A stretch of DNA of 64,000 nt from Paracoccus aminophilus JCM 7686 (GCF_000444995.1 NC_022041.1:2330001-2394000); one strand, 5' to 3'; positions 47,142 through 57,931 are shown, counted from the stretch's first letter. Notes: generated by a model from the sequence alone, not told the origin. Numbers and translations are program-made.

Positions 47142-47865
47142 GGGCGCCCCCGAGATTACGAGGCGTGCCATCACTTGAGACAGCAATGTGCCCGTGCTCT
47201 GCACTGCATTAAATGTTTTAACCGCCAAATATCATTAAGAGAGCGGAATTGGCAACGCATCACTCATTACTTAATCTGCTAGTCTCAAAGACAAACATCA
47301 ACCCCATCAAAGAGCTGACGATATAGATCGTTACTCTTTCAGCAGGTCGTGAGATAGCTGTACCGGATTTATTAACTTTCGACGAACCTCACATAAAAAT
47401 GTCACATCCGCCTCATATCTCCGAGTGTCAGGCGTTCTGGAATTAATGAAATGCGCCTGGACTACGGAGCCGCTCCAACCTCCAATCTATAAAGAAAGGC
47501 TGGATCCCCGAACGACTAGCCAGCACGACGGACCTTGCCCACCGAGATTTCGCACTTCGGGTTAAATCTGGCTTAACTGAGCCCTCAATGAGGCCAGCCG
47601 CCTGGCCCGATAATCTCCGCCTTCGCAGCCTTCCTAAGGAGGGCCAGAAACGGGGGTTACCGCTTAGAACCTCCCCTCCTCTGGATCTGTTAAGAAAATT
47701 ACCGATATCGACGTTGGGCTAGAACAGTGCGAATCCTCGCCAGTGACCTCCCTTTTTTAAACGCCTCCTGAGCCGTGAGTGAACCCACTCTCTCCGGGGA
47801 TTTGATAAAGCGCTACGAGCCAAGGATCGAGGCAGAGCTAGATCCGACCTGCCAGCGGGCCCTGT
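47142..47865. other. Non-coding stretch after the XRE gene
   Basis: No gene seen on either strand. Scattered short frames only; base composition is lower in GC than the core chromosome. Possibly eroded. Confidence 0.4.
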
Positions 47866-48504
47866 TCACCCAGCAGGAAGGATAACAATTTCAACCCGCC
47901 GATTTTCTGCGCGGCCAGCCGGATTTGCGTTCGAAGCAATGGGACGCGCCGGCCCCTGACCAAGCGTTGTGATTCTGTGAGCGCTCACGCCGCCTGCAAT
48001 CAGCGTGTTTGCGACACCCGCTGCGCGCCGCTCTGACAGGGTTTGATTATACGACAGAGAGCCCGTGCTATCGGTGTGCCCGATCACACGCACAACGCTT
48101 TGCGGAAAGCGCTGCAGATGGGCAGCAAGCCCGAAAAGATCCCGCTTCCCGTTGGGAGAGATGGTGAATGACGATGTGTCAAACAGGACAGAATCTGCGA
48201 AAACAACCGTCAGATTGGTGCCATCATTCGAAATCTGCACATTCGGATCATTGATGGATTGTCGCAGGGCTCGTTGCTGATCGGCAAGACTACCAACCAC
48301 ACTGCCAGCGGTGGCGCCGATGAGAGCTCCACGCGCCGCAACCCGGCTTGAGCCGCTTTTTGTGCCGCCGATTAGAGCCCCGGCAACACCACCTGCGATT
48401 GTGCCTTGAGTGGTGTGATTCGGTGCGGTCCGATCGAGCGGCGCACAAGCTGCAAGTGAGATTATCACTGTACTGATCGTCAATAAAGGAAGTGGTCTGG
48501 CCAT
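47866..48504 (-). CDS. OmpA-family lipoprotein with glycine zipper
   Basis: 212 aa from the ATG at 48504 (AAAGGA upstream). A lipoprotein signal ends in SLAAC. A glycine zipper follows (GTIAGGVAGALIGG, GALIGATAGSVVGSL), then a C-terminal OmpA peptidoglycan-binding domain (VRVIGHTDSTGSLSYNQTLS, RRAAGVANTLIAGG, NRRVEIVI). It would tie the outer membrane to the cell wall (YiaD-like). It follows hdeD in the same direction. Confidence 0.87.
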   Translation of the reverse strand: MARPLPLLTISTVIISLAACAPLDRTAPNHTTQGTIAGGVAGALIGGTKSGSSRVAARGALIGATAGSVVGSLADQQRALRQSINDPNVQISNDGTNLTVVFADSVLFDTSSFTISPNGKRDLFGLAAHLQRFPQSVVRVIGHTDSTGSLSYNQTLSERRAAGVANTLIAGGVSAHRITTLGQGPARPIASNANPAGRAENRRVEIVILPAG

Positions 48505-48565
48505 TGCGGTTCCTTTCATCAAAGACGCGAGCCCATTCTCATCACACCAAGATTTGGCGTTGACC

Positions 48566-49180
48566 CTAGACTGGAAGATCGGCGGTGTTTGGATCGGCTT
48601 TCTCGCTCCGGCGTTTACGGATTTGCCACGCCAGCAATGCGATCGCAAAGCCCTCACTTATCAAGCTGATCCCGAGCAGCGTCCCAATCAGCCAGATCCC
48701 GGTCACCGGCATCCGGGACCAAAGATAGAGCGATAGCATCACGCCAACGATGCCGCTGAACAGAACCCAGATCCAGTTTGGAAGAGGCCGGATCGTGAGG
48801 GCGAAGACAATCTTTGAAATACCCTCGACCATGAAAAGAACGATCAGCAACAGCGACAAGGTCAGCATGCTTTCGACCGGGCTTCGCAAGAACATCAGGC
48901 CGACCATCACAAAGAGCGCGCCAGAGATCAGTTGCAGCAGGAAGTTCGGCGCCGACCGTGATCCGATCACGCCGAAGGCCTGCACGATCCCCGTGCCGAT
49001 CAGGAGCCAGCCTAAAAAACGCACCATCGCAAAGGATGAGAGTGCTGGAAAAAGGATGGCAAAAATACCTGCAACAACCATCAGGCACCCCTGCAGCAAA
49101 TACCAGAACGAGTATTTCTGGATCGTCTCGCGCATGGACTGCCGTAAGATCTGCGAGGCAGTTTCGACGGAATAGGACAT
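48566..49180 (-). CDS. HdeD-family (DUF308) membrane protein
   Basis: 204 aa from the ATG at 49180, six TM helices in the DUF308 duplicate pattern (WYLLQGCLMVVAGIFAILFP, GWLLIGTGIVQAF). E. coli HdeD belongs to the acid fitness island and protects at high cell density. It starts four bases after the MFS stop, so it is in an operon with the transporter. Confidence 0.85.
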   Translation of the reverse strand: MSYSVETASQILRQSMRETIQKYSFWYLLQGCLMVVAGIFAILFPALSSFAMVRFLGWLLIGTGIVQAFGVIGSRSAPNFLLQLISGALFVMVGLMFLRSPVESMLTLSLLLIVLFMVEGISKIVFALTIRPLPNWIWVLFSGIVGVMLSLYLWSRMPVTGIWLIGTLLGISLISEGFAIALLAWQIRKRRSEKADPNTADLPV

Positions 49181-49184
49181 GAAA

Positions 49185-50864
49185 TCAAACCCCTGTTTGT
49201 TGGATTCTTGCGGTGTTGGAGCGCCCGTCGCGCGCCCCTCCGAAGGGCTCGGCGGGAATATCTTCACCCTTGCGGAGGCCGGGCAGGCGGGCCGCGGGCA
49301 GAAGGGCGATAAGCGACAGTGCGGCCATGATCATCAGTCCAAACTTCAAGGCGCGCAGCCGACCGTCGGTGTTGATCTCAAGAGCTGCCGCCACTTGATC
49401 CGCAGGCGCGCCTGTAGAGATCAGAAAGTCCTGCAACCGATCATTCCCGACGAAATTGATGCTGCTCAGATCGAGCTGTGGCAAAGCGTCCGGGGGTAGG
49501 ATTGGATGGGCTGCAAGATTGCCGAGGACCAACACGCTGAGCAGCCCAACCATCATAGCCCCGGCAACCGAGGTTCCGACCGCCGCAGCGAGGTTGTTTG
49601 TCGTTCCGCGCAAGGATCCGACATCGCCCGCCAACTCTTTCGGAGAGGAGGTGACCAGCACATTGAACAGCAAGGTGACCAACGCGCCCTGCCCGATCCC
49701 GAAGACCACCAACCCAAACAGGACGGGAACCGCGCTCCAATCATTGCGCACAACCCACGACAACCACATCAACGCGACGGCGCACAGAACAAAGCTGCCC
49801 TGCCCGATTTGGCGCGGCGTAAATCGGTCGTAAAACCGGATGATGAGCATCGCGGCGAAGAAGACGGTCAGGTTGAACGGCATCATGGCAATCGCCGTCG
49901 CCAGTGGCGTGTTACCCTGCACAATCTGAATGTAGAGCGGCACGGAAAAGTTTAGCGCGGCCTCCAACGCCACGACAACGAACATGCAGTAAACGGCAGC
50001 GCGTTCTTGTGGCGAGGCAATTATCTCGAGCGGAAGAAGCGGAGTGCCGCCATTTCGGGTAATCCGCGCCGTCCAGGTGAAGAATGCTTTTCCTAATCCT
50101 GCTCCGAAGATCAACATCACCAGCGCAGGCGACATGCCCAGCAGGCTGAAAGGAGCGTTACTCGTCGCAAGAATGAGCCCCCATGCATTGAGATTGTTAA
50201 AACCAAAGCTGAGAAGAATAATCGAGCCGGCGGCTAAGATAACACTCGGAATATCGATTTTGACCTCGGCCCGCCCGGGAACGGATTTCAGCTTGAAGCT
50301 CAGAAAATAGACCGCCGCCGAGGCGACGACCAAAATGCCAAATGCCGGGCGCCAGCCGATATAGGTTCCAAGAACACCGCCTATGACAAAGGCCAAAACA
50401 CCCGCGGCAGCCCGCGCAGATCCCAAAGCGCCAATCGCCGTCGCCTGCTGCTTTCCGTGGTAGTTTTCCGCAATAAGTGCGACCAGCGAGGGCACGATCA
50501 CGGCGGCAGAGGCACCGCACAAGAACTGCGCCGTTATCATGATCGTTGCATTGGGACTAAAGGTCATCAAAGTTTGTGAAATGCAAAAACCAATGATCGC
50601 CAAGCGGAAGATTTTAACGACGCCGAAACGCTGTATCAGTTTTGCGCCTAGCATAACGAACCCAGCAACCAACATCGAATAGGCGACGATTCCCGTGGCG
50701 ATTGTCGTCGGAGGAACATTGAAGCTTTTGATCATCCCTCCCATTGCGACTGGCAAAGAAGCGACGTTGAACGACATGATCATTTGACCAAGTCCGATCG
50801 CGGTCATCGGCAGCCAAGATTGTCTTTCGTGAGGCACGAGATCCGCTTCGAGGCGTTGGCTCAT
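49185..50864 (-). CDS. MFS transporter, DHA2-like drug/H+ antiporter
   Basis: 559 aa with about 14 TM segments, as in the DHA2 (14-TMS) group; motif A-like GAKLIQRFGVVKIFRL and motif C-like GVLAFVIGGVLGTYIGWRPA are visible. It probably exports a toxic compound or acid; substrate unknown. First gene of an MFS-hdeD-ompA group, downstream of glutaminase in the same direction. Confidence 0.85.
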   Translation of the reverse strand: MSQRLEADLVPHERQSWLPMTAIGLGQMIMSFNVASLPVAMGGMIKSFNVPPTTIATGIVAYSMLVAGFVMLGAKLIQRFGVVKIFRLAIIGFCISQTLMTFSPNATIMITAQFLCGASAAVIVPSLVALIAENYHGKQQATAIGALGSARAAAGVLAFVIGGVLGTYIGWRPAFGILVVASAAVYFLSFKLKSVPGRAEVKIDIPSVILAAGSIILLSFGFNNLNAWGLILATSNAPFSLLGMSPALVMLIFGAGLGKAFFTWTARITRNGGTPLLPLEIIASPQERAAVYCMFVVVALEAALNFSVPLYIQIVQGNTPLATAIAMMPFNLTVFFAAMLIIRFYDRFTPRQIGQGSFVLCAVALMWLSWVVRNDWSAVPVLFGLVVFGIGQGALVTLLFNVLVTSSPKELAGDVGSLRGTTNNLAAAVGTSVAGAMMVGLLSVLVLGNLAAHPILPPDALPQLDLSSINFVGNDRLQDFLISTGAPADQVAAALEINTDGRLRALKFGLMIMAALSLIALLPAARLPGLRKGEDIPAEPFGGARDGRSNTARIQQTGV

Positions 50865-50932
50865 CTGCTGTTTCCTGTCTGGTCTATGTCACAATCTGCA
50901 AGGAGAACGCTTCGCGCCGGAAACGCTGACGA

Positions 50933-51934
50933 TTACTGCTCTGGCCGCGATGCAAAAAGACCCATACCAAGCTTCTGCGAAAGATACTTCACAGCAAGCT
51001 GGCCTTTGACGCTGTTTCCCGCCGCATCCAATCGCGGCCCAAAAGTCCCAATCGCGCCTTTACCCGGCGCCACAGCGACAATTCCACCACCAATTCCACT
51101 TTTTCCAGGAAGACCAACCTCATAGAGCCAATCTCCAGAGGTCTCATACATTCCGGCCGTCGCCATTACGGCGAGAGTATAGTGACATATGCTTGCCGGA
51201 ATCACGCGCGCTCTGGTGATCGGATTAACGCCACCATCCGCGAGAGTTGCTCCCATGACAGCCAAATCGAAAGCAGAGACATCCAGAGCGCACTGCCGTG
51301 TATAAAGGTCGACGGCGTCGATAGGGTCGCAATAAATGCAATCTCGAGACCTCAACATATTTGCGATCGCGCGGTTGCGATAGTTCGTTTCCTGCGCCGA
51401 ACGATAAATCGCAGAATTCACCTGAAGATCGCGCCCTGCAAACCGCGACATTCCCTCGTGAATAAAGCTCCATTTCCGAGCTGGGTTGTCCCCGGGGACG
51501 AGGCTCGTTGTGGCAATAGCTCCAGAATTTACCATCGGGTTCGTTCGGCCATCGCGACTCGCCTCAACTCCGGTGAGCGAGTTGAACGGCAAACCGGTGC
51601 TATTGGCTCCAATGAGATTCAGGGCTTGTCTGTGCCCCAGATGCGCGCAGACAAGCGCAAAGAGAAAAGGCTTCGAAACGCTCATGATCGAAAAATGATC
51701 ATCCGCGTTACCGCATTTTATTGAATCACCGTTTACGCCGCAAACCGAAATTCCGAAAAGATCGGGATCTACTGCCGCGAGAGCGGGATAGACGTTTGAG
51801 ATGTCTCCATCGCGATCGCTCGCGAAACGTAAATAGGCATCCTTTACCAAATCATGAATCTGATCCTTGAAAGGAAGATGTCCAGTTGAAATAAAAGAGT
51901 GATCATCTGAGAGTGTCAGGTCTTCAAGCTTCAT
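50933..51934 (-). CDS. glsA: Glutaminase A
   Basis: 333 aa from the ATG at 51934. Serine-dependent beta-lactamase-fold glutaminase: catalytic SxxK in FSIMSVSKPFLFALV, GVEASRDGRTNPMVNSGAI, and Tyr motif SGDWLYEVGLPGKSGIGGGI. It hydrolyses glutamine to glutamate and ammonia, which consumes protons in E. coli acid resistance. An upstream start at 52021 would add a hydrophobic segment and cannot be excluded. Confidence 0.9.
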   Translation of the reverse strand: MKLEDLTLSDDHSFISTGHLPFKDQIHDLVKDAYLRFASDRDGDISNVYPALAAVDPDLFGISVCGVNGDSIKCGNADDHFSIMSVSKPFLFALVCAHLGHRQALNLIGANSTGLPFNSLTGVEASRDGRTNPMVNSGAIATTSLVPGDNPARKWSFIHEGMSRFAGRDLQVNSAIYRSAQETNYRNRAIANMLRSRDCIYCDPIDAVDLYTRQCALDVSAFDLAVMGATLADGGVNPITRARVIPASICHYTLAVMATAGMYETSGDWLYEVGLPGKSGIGGGIVAVAPGKGAIGTFGPRLDAAGNSVKGQLAVKYLSQKLGMGLFASRPEQ

Positions 51935-52422
51935 CAGCGTCACCCATGTAAGGTGCCAAGAGCTATAGAAACCAATCAACAACAGGAGAAGCGACGGCGA
52001 TCGCGCCATCAACGGCGCCACACCTCCGGCGAGTGTCGCCAGAGTCGGCTAGTGCGTTAGGCGCAAAAGTGGAAATACAACGCTCGCCCACAATCCACAG
52101 TAATATATGAAATTTTGAAAAGCAAACTTGATTTTGATGCGGGCTGCGAGCCTGAAATTTCGGAAGAATCCGTAAGATTGACGGAGTAAAGACAAATTGC
52201 TCTGAAATCGGGCAGGCCTTCTTGCGCAGGTGATGCCGAGACCATCAATCCTGCCTTCGGCTTCCCAGTCTTGCGCCGTCAATAAGAGGATCGTGGCCGC
52301 GGCCTGCGCGATCACGTCCACGGAGTCGCGCGAATGGGTTTTGCTATCGCTCGGCTGCCCAGGATGGCATGACTGACGAGCTCTTTCTTTCCGTCGAGAA
52401 AGATAGAACTCGCATGATCATA
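51935..52422. other. Intergenic region, possible remnants
   Basis: No intact gene. A short frame (VDVIAQAAATILLLTAQDWE, minus strand near 52320) looks protein-like but is truncated. Confidence 0.35.
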
Positions 52423-53760
52423 CTAATCGTGCTGGATCAAGTAGTTGGCCACCGCCATGTACGCGGGCAGAGATGTCGGATCGATCTCACCATTCGACGC
52501 GGTCGGGAATGAGGCGAAGCGCACGAGGACCATCCCGGCGACCGGATCGATATAGATCGTCTGCCCATGCACGCCACGCGCCGCGTAAGCGCCATGCGCG
52601 TTGTTGAAACTCCACCATTGGCTCTTATAGCTGCCGTTCGGGATCGTCGGGTAACCGCCGAACTTGCTCTGATCGCCACCCGCAGCAATCTTTTCGACCA
52701 CCTCGCTGGGAAACAAGCGCCGGCCATTCAGCTCGCCCTTGTCGAGCATGAGCTGTCCAAGCCGCGCCAAATCTCGCAAGCCAAGGCTAAGCCCGCCGCC
52801 CGCGAAGGGCACCCCTTTGCCGTCCACAGTCTGATAGGCGTCCTGTTCGGCCCCCATCGGCTGCCAGAGACGCTCGGAGGCAAGTGCGGCGACAGACTTT
52901 TGCGAAACCCGGCTGATGATCCAGCCGAGCATGTCAGAGTTTACCGTTTTATAATGGAAGGCTTCGCCATGGCTGCCCTCGGGTTGAACCTGTGCGAGAT
53001 ATTCCCAATACCCGTCTGGGCCAAGGTAGCCTTCAGGCTTCGGGAGCGGACTGGCAGCGGCCGAATATGTCCAGATGTCTGCGTTCGGACTTGCATAATC
53101 CTCGGAGAACTTGATCCCTGTGGTCATATCCATGACCTGCCTGACGGTCGCGCTTCCGAAAGCGCCCGCTTTGACCTCTGGAATGATTTCGGCGACGTGC
53201 ACCCTATCGTCCAGCTTCCCCTCGGCGACGAGGATCTCGGCCAGAAGTCCGGTAACCGATTTGGTCATCGACATGGCCGCATGCTGCCCGGTCTCATCAA
53301 GGCATCCGAAATAGCGTTCGTAGACGACTTTGCCTTTGTGCAGGATCAAAATACCGTCCGTATAATTGGCGTAGAGCGACGCCTCCCAGCTCATTTCGGC
53401 TCCGCCGCCCAGAGGTGTGAAGGTCAGAGAATCGATCTCGTTGCGCAGATCCGCGAAAGTTGCCGGTTCGGGATATGAGAGCGGGATTGGCGCACCGAGG
53501 CCTCGGCTGATCTGCTTTGTCGGCAGGAATTCTCGCAGATGGCAAACCGACCACCGCAGCTTTGGAAAGCTGAAGTAAACCGAGTCGGGTTGCGTTATGA
53601 TCTTGTCTGGCGCGGGCGGAAAGCCCTGCATCCAACCCATGACACGCGGGTCGGAAGCCTGCGCCGAGAGCGGGGTTGTGTCAGCCAAAGCGGGACCTCC
53701 GATCAATGCCAGAAGCAAGCTTGCGGTCAGAAACTTTGCGCGAACCGATGGTGTCGCCAA
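52423..53760 (-). CDS. Secreted serine hydrolase, beta-lactamase class C fold
   Basis: 445 aa from a TTG at 53760, chosen because AAGGA lies before it and a signal peptide follows (LTASLLLALIGGPALADTT). SxxK is HAAMSMTKSVTGLLAEIL, YxN is HYKTVNSDMLGW, and a C-terminal HGQ motif (ARGVHGQTIYIDP) replaces KTG, as in 6-aminohexanoate-dimer hydrolase (NylB)-like esterases. The substrate is unknown; probably periplasmic. A longer frame from 53967 has an Arg-rich, unlikely N-terminus. Confidence 0.82.
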   Translation of the reverse strand: MATPSVRAKFLTASLLLALIGGPALADTTPLSAQASDPRVMGWMQGFPPAPDKIITQPDSVYFSFPKLRWSVCHLREFLPTKQISRGLGAPIPLSYPEPATFADLRNEIDSLTFTPLGGGAEMSWEASLYANYTDGILILHKGKVVYERYFGCLDETGQHAAMSMTKSVTGLLAEILVAEGKLDDRVHVAEIIPEVKAGAFGSATVRQVMDMTTGIKFSEDYASPNADIWTYSAAASPLPKPEGYLGPDGYWEYLAQVQPEGSHGEAFHYKTVNSDMLGWIISRVSQKSVAALASERLWQPMGAEQDAYQTVDGKGVPFAGGGLSLGLRDLARLGQLMLDKGELNGRRLFPSEVVEKIAAGGDQSKFGGYPTIPNGSYKSQWWSFNNAHGAYAARGVHGQTIYIDPVAGMVLVRFASFPTASNGEIDPTSLPAYMAVANYLIQHD

Positions 53761-54189
53761 GCTGGATCCTTCCCAACGGGTGAAGCACAGGTCATCACCC
53801 TGACTGTGGGCGAAATGGACCCGATGCGTCAATGGCGGCAATCGAGGCGAGACCACCCGCCGACAAGGCCGATCTTGCCCGCGAGGTTCTGCGCTGCGGT
53901 TGACCGAAGCCAGAAGCGCCTGTGTCCGCGTGGCGAGGCTAAAGCGGCGGGCAGTGCGGCGGGTCATCAGCTTTTATGGGGCGGCCCAGAAACAATCTCT
54001 CTCTGAACAGCTCCTACCGGATCGCCCGCCAGACTGCGCGCGTCCGGTCTATTCGCCCAAGGGTTGCGTGTCGGACAGAGTCGCTGCAAGCTTGCGGCAG
54101 AGCGGGGAATCCAATTGCGCCATCAAGCGTCCATCGCCCGACAGCCGTGACCTCTTCCGCGTCGAGATGCCTCAGACAGGAGACTGAAC
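53761..54189. other. Divergent upstream region of hydrolase and oleate hydratase genes
   Basis: No gene supported. Expected to hold promoters for both directions; no clear operator seen. Confidence 0.4.
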
Positions 54190-56154
54190 ATGAGCCCCAA
54201 GACCTCCAAACCCTTCCACGTCGAGAACGACACGACCGCCGGATATTGGTCAAATCGACCAGAAAATACCCTGCCTGTGCCCGATATGATGGGCGCTTAT
54301 ATGCGCAACCACCCCTATCCCGGCAACCAGGTCGAGGGTCGCAAGGCCTGGATCATTGGCAGCGGTATCGCCGGGCTGGCAGCGGCGTTCTACCTGATCC
54401 GTGATGGCGGGATGAAAGGGCAAGACATCACCATTCTGGATGCGCTGGATGTCACGGGCGGCTCGCTCGACGGGGCTGGCAATCCCGAGGATGGCTATAT
54501 CATCCGCGGCGGCCGCGAGATGAACTTTAATTACGACAACCTTTGGGACATGTTCCAGGACGTGCAGGCGCTGGAGCTGCCCGAGGGCTACAGCGTGCTC
54601 GACGAGTATCGCCAACTGAACGATGCCGATCCCAACTGGTCAAAGTCTCGGCTGATGCACAATCAGGGCGAGATTCGCGATTTCTCAACCTTCGGCCTGA
54701 CCAAGCCGCAGCAATGGGAGCTGATCCGCCTGCTCTTGAAGCGCAAAGAGGATCTCGATGATCTGACCATCGAGGATTATTTCAGCCCCGGCTTCCTGCA
54801 GTCGAACTTTTGGTTCCTGTGGCGCTCGATGTTCGCCTTTGAGAACTGGCAGAGCTTGCTGGAGATGAAGCTTTATACCCACCGCTTTCTCGATTCCATC
54901 GACGGGTTTGCGGATATGTCCTGCCTCGTTTTCCCGAAGTATAATCAGCATGATACCTTCGTTAAGCCGCTGGTCGACCACCTAAAGAAGCTCGGCGTTC
55001 AGGTCCAGTTCGCGACCCGTGTCTCTGATTTGGAAATGACCGAAGACGCAGGCAAGCGCAGTGTGACGGGCATTCTGGCCAGCGTGAACGGTCAGGAACA
55101 CCGCATCCCAGTCGATGAAAAGGATGTGGTCTTTGCGCTGACCGGCTCGATGACCGAGGGCACCGCCTATGGCGATATGGATCATGCCCCCGTGATGGAG
55201 CGCGGGCGCTCGGATCCGGGACCAGACAGTGATTGGGCTTTGTGGCAAAACCTCGCCGCGAAATCGCCGATCTTTGGCAATCCCAAGAAGTTCTATGGCG
55301 ATATCGACAAGTCGATGTGGGAATCCGGCACGCTGACGTGCAAGCCCTCGCCCCTGACTGACCGGCTGACAGAGCTGTCGGTCAACGACCCCTATTCCGG
55401 CAAGACCGTGACCGGCGGCATCATTACCTTCACCGACTCGAATTGGGTGATGAGCGTGACCTGTAACCGCCAGCCGCATTTCCTCGGCCAGCCCAAGGAT
55501 GTTCTGGTGCTCTGGGTCTATGCGCTGCTGATGGACAAGGATGGCAACAAGGTCAAAAAGCCCATGCCCGCCTGCACCGGGCGCGAGATTTTGGCCGAGC
55601 TGTGCCATCATTTGGGCATTCCCGACGATCAATTCGAGGCCGTCGCCGCGAAGACCAAGGTACGGTTGGCGTTGATGCCCTATATTACCTCGATGTTCAT
55701 GCCGCGTGCCAAAGGTGACCGTCCCCATGTCGTGCCCGAGGGCTGCACGAACCTCGCGCTGATGGGCCAGTTCGTCGAGACGGCGAATGATATCGTCTTC
55801 ACCATGGATAGCTCGATCCGCACGGCGCGCATTGGCGTCTATACGCTGTTGGGGCTGCGCAAGCAGGTGCCCGATATCAGCCCGGTGCAATATGATATCC
55901 GCACCTTGATCAAGGCCGCCCGCACGGTGAACAACAACCAGCCCTTCCCGGGTGAACGCCTGCTGCATCGTCTCTTGGGAAAGACCTACTATGCCCATAT
56001 CCTGCCGCCGCTGCCCGATCGCACCCAAACCACCCGCGACGCTGCCGAGACCGAACTGAAGGCGTTTCTCGGTACTGGCGGCACTGCTCTGGCGGCCGTG
56101 GGCGGTTGGCTGCAAAGGGTTCGCGAGGACCTCAAAGAGAGGACCCGCAAGTGA
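54190..56154 (+). CDS. ohyA: Oleate hydratase
   Basis: 654 aa, the 67-kDa myosin-cross-reactive antigen family. The FAD-binding start is [20 protein letters not shown], with the conserved [17 protein letters not shown] (active-site Glu/Met region) and [20 protein letters not shown] later. It adds water across the cis-9 double bond of unsaturated fatty acids, often to detoxify them. Cytoplasmic or membrane-associated. The GGAGACTGAAC region before the ATG supports the start. Confidence 0.95.
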   Translation: MSPKTSKPFHVENDTTAGYWSNRPENTLPVPDMMGAYMRNHPYPGNQVEGRKAWIIGSGIAGLAAAFYLIRDGGMKGQDITILDALDVTGGSLDGAGNPEDGYIIRGGREMNFNYDNLWDMFQDVQALELPEGYSVLDEYRQLNDADPNWSKSRLMHNQGEIRDFSTFGLTKPQQWELIRLLLKRKEDLDDLTIEDYFSPGFLQSNFWFLWRSMFAFENWQSLLEMKLYTHRFLDSIDGFADMSCLVFPKYNQHDTFVKPLVDHLKKLGVQVQFATRVSDLEMTEDAGKRSVTGILASVNGQEHRIPVDEKDVVFALTGSMTEGTAYGDMDHAPVMERGRSDPGPDSDWALWQNLAAKSPIFGNPKKFYGDIDKSMWESGTLTCKPSPLTDRLTELSVNDPYSGKTVTGGIITFTDSNWVMSVTCNRQPHFLGQPKDVLVLWVYALLMDKDGNKVKKPMPACTGREILAELCHHLGIPDDQFEAVAAKTKVRLALMPYITSMFMPRAKGDRPHVVPEGCTNLALMGQFVETANDIVFTMDSSIRTARIGVYTLLGLRKQVPDISPVQYDIRTLIKAARTVNNNQPFPGERLLHRLLGKTYYAHILPPLPDRTQTTRDAAETELKAFLGTGGTALAAVGGWLQRVREDLKERTRK

Positions 56155-56421
56155 AACGACGGCACAGATATTAGCGTTCTCCCACCCGCCCTGCATCTGT
56201 TGTCGGGAGACAGTTTGACCGCAGGCGGCGTCGCTGTAGATAGGCGCTGCCCCTCTCCCCGTCTATTTGGGCATCATCGCTGACCGGATTGGGGCCAGTC
56301 CTTCGATCTGTTGATGATCGGCGGCACCGCGCGCCATGCCGGTCAATCCACCGATGACGGGCGGCAGCACCGGCTCAGGCCGGGAGGCAACCGAGCGCAG
56401 GTCTTAGTCACATTGCTCCTC

Positions 56422-56730
56422 TCACGAGCCCGACCACGCCGCGGCGGCCCAGATGATCAGGGCCAGCGCGCTGAATGCCGCGCCGAGCGCCGAGACGCCC
56501 GCCCAGCCCGCATGGGCAAAGGCGGTCGTCGCTCCGATGGCGCCGATCGCGCTGCCAAGCGAATAGAACGCCATGTAGCCGCCGACCAGACGACTGCGCG
56601 CTTGGGGGTGGCGCTCGAAAATGATGCTTTGATTGGTGACGTGAACCGCTTGCACCGCCAGATCAAGCAGCACGACGCCGATCAGCAGCGCGGGCATGAT
56701 CTGCTGTTCCGTGAAACGGCTCTTTCTCAT
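56422..56730 (-). pseudogene. Chimeric remnant: IS3 OrfA start fused to MFS C-terminus
   Basis: The frame opens MRKSRFTEQQIM, the typical first residues of an IS3-family OrfA, then switches near 56695 to an MFS C-terminal part (VQAVHVTNQSIIFERHPQAR, RLVGGYMAFYSLGSAIGAIG). Neither gene is complete, so it records an IS insertion into an MFS gene followed by deletion. Expression is possible but function unlikely. Confidence 0.65.
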
Positions 56731-56805
56731 TCGAATCTTCTCAGCTGCCGGCTCACGAGAAAACTCTGCTTATGCAGCCCCTTAACCTTGGGGAGGATTA
56801 CCCTT

Positions 56806-57381
56806 TTATGACCCGTAACGCACTGTTATAATAAAAAACTCTGCTGCGAACGGCGAGCAACAAAACTCATTTGCAAGGCTCTCGATGATGCTCTGAAACT
56901 GATCGTTGAATTTCGCCGCATTCACGTCGATAGACAGTAGTTTCAAGAAATCCTTAAGCTCCGCGTCGCTGACGCCAAGCTCTTCATGCTTTTTGACCGT
57001 CCCATCTTTTGATGCAGTTGTGAGAAAATTGGTCTTTAGGAAGTCGATATCGAACGGGATATCTAACTTATCCTGCCCCGACGAAAAATGACCGCTGAGC
57101 TGGTACTGGATCGCTGGCCGGCCAGCCGTGAGGCCCTCTTTATAATGCGCAAGCATGAACATGATGGCGGGCTTGATAACCGAATGATTATATTCGGACT
57201 TCTCATAATATTTGCACTGGACGGCAGTCGTTTCGGTAGCGGTGCGGACGTCGATATCCTCAATGCATTCGATTGCCACCGAGTCATTTCCATCGGATAG
57301 CCCCAGGATGCTGAGGATTGAGCGATCGAATTGATAGAAATAGCCAGCAATTGTTGAAACTGCGCTCCGATCAACCACCAC
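56806..57381 (-). pseudogene. N-terminal nuclease-like domain, truncated defence-type gene
   Basis: 191 aa, GTG start. GYFYQFDRSILSILGL, then AIECIEDIDVRTATETTAVQ and CKYYEKSEY give an E...D...QxK pattern (Q-C-K) of restriction-type nucleases such as the DUF4297/Cap4 group. The frame ends FFIITVRYGS at the edge of the IS3 remnant, where the effector or sensor C-terminus would be expected. AT-richer than the surroundings. Confidence 0.5.
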
Positions 57382-57472
57382 TACCCCCTACGGTGATCTG
57401 CCACGCGGGCAGCGCGTCCACATTCGTTTGTCATCGGAACCCCATTTTCCAGTTCTCCAGTTTCTACAATGG

Positions 57473-57931
57473 TCAGGCGTTCGCGCGGGCCGGCCAAGCA
57501 AGGGCTGCCTGCAGCACAGCGTGGGCTTCCTTTATAAGCGTCACGTCACGCTCCCACTGGCCATCCGGCCCACCGCGGAACTTCTCTCCATGCAGGTAGC
57601 TATTGCGCACTCGGCAAACGCCTTGGATAATTAGCTCGTGCACGTTCGTTAAGGGCGTGGGTATTCTAGGCGCCCATACAAGGTCGTTCATCAGCCGACG
57701 CGGCGGCTCGCCAATCAGCGTCTTAGCGATGCTGTTATCGACGACTGCAGCGAAGAACTCTGGCCCGAGATCGCGGGCGAACGCATCCCAATCGGCCTCA
57801 GCAGTCTCCCTGTTTCCCCGTATCAAGCCGGATCGCTTCAAAGCGTATTCTGCATTGCCGAACTCGTTCGCGAAGGCCTGTGCGGCGTCGTGGGGGTTTT
57901 GCACCGAATTCCTCCAATCCTGATCCGTCAC
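57473..57931 (-). CDS. Hypothetical protein with HEPN-type RxxxxH motif
   Basis: 152 aa, mainly helical. CRVRNSYLHGEKF contains R-N-x-x-x-H, the catalytic motif of HEPN ribonucleases, in the right place near the C-terminal helix, followed by a terminal helix (RDVTLIKEAHAVLQAALAW). HEPN proteins act in toxin-antitoxin, abortive infection and phage defence. No nucleotidyltransferase partner is adjacent. Upstream gene debris is defence-like. Confidence 0.55.
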   Translation of the reverse strand: MTDQDWRNSVQNPHDAAQAFANEFGNAEYALKRSGLIRGNRETAEADWDAFARDLGPEFFAAVVDNSIAKTLIGEPPRRLMNDLVWAPRIPTPLTNVHELIIQGVCRVRNSYLHGEKFRGGPDGQWERDVTLIKEAHAVLQAALAWPARANA

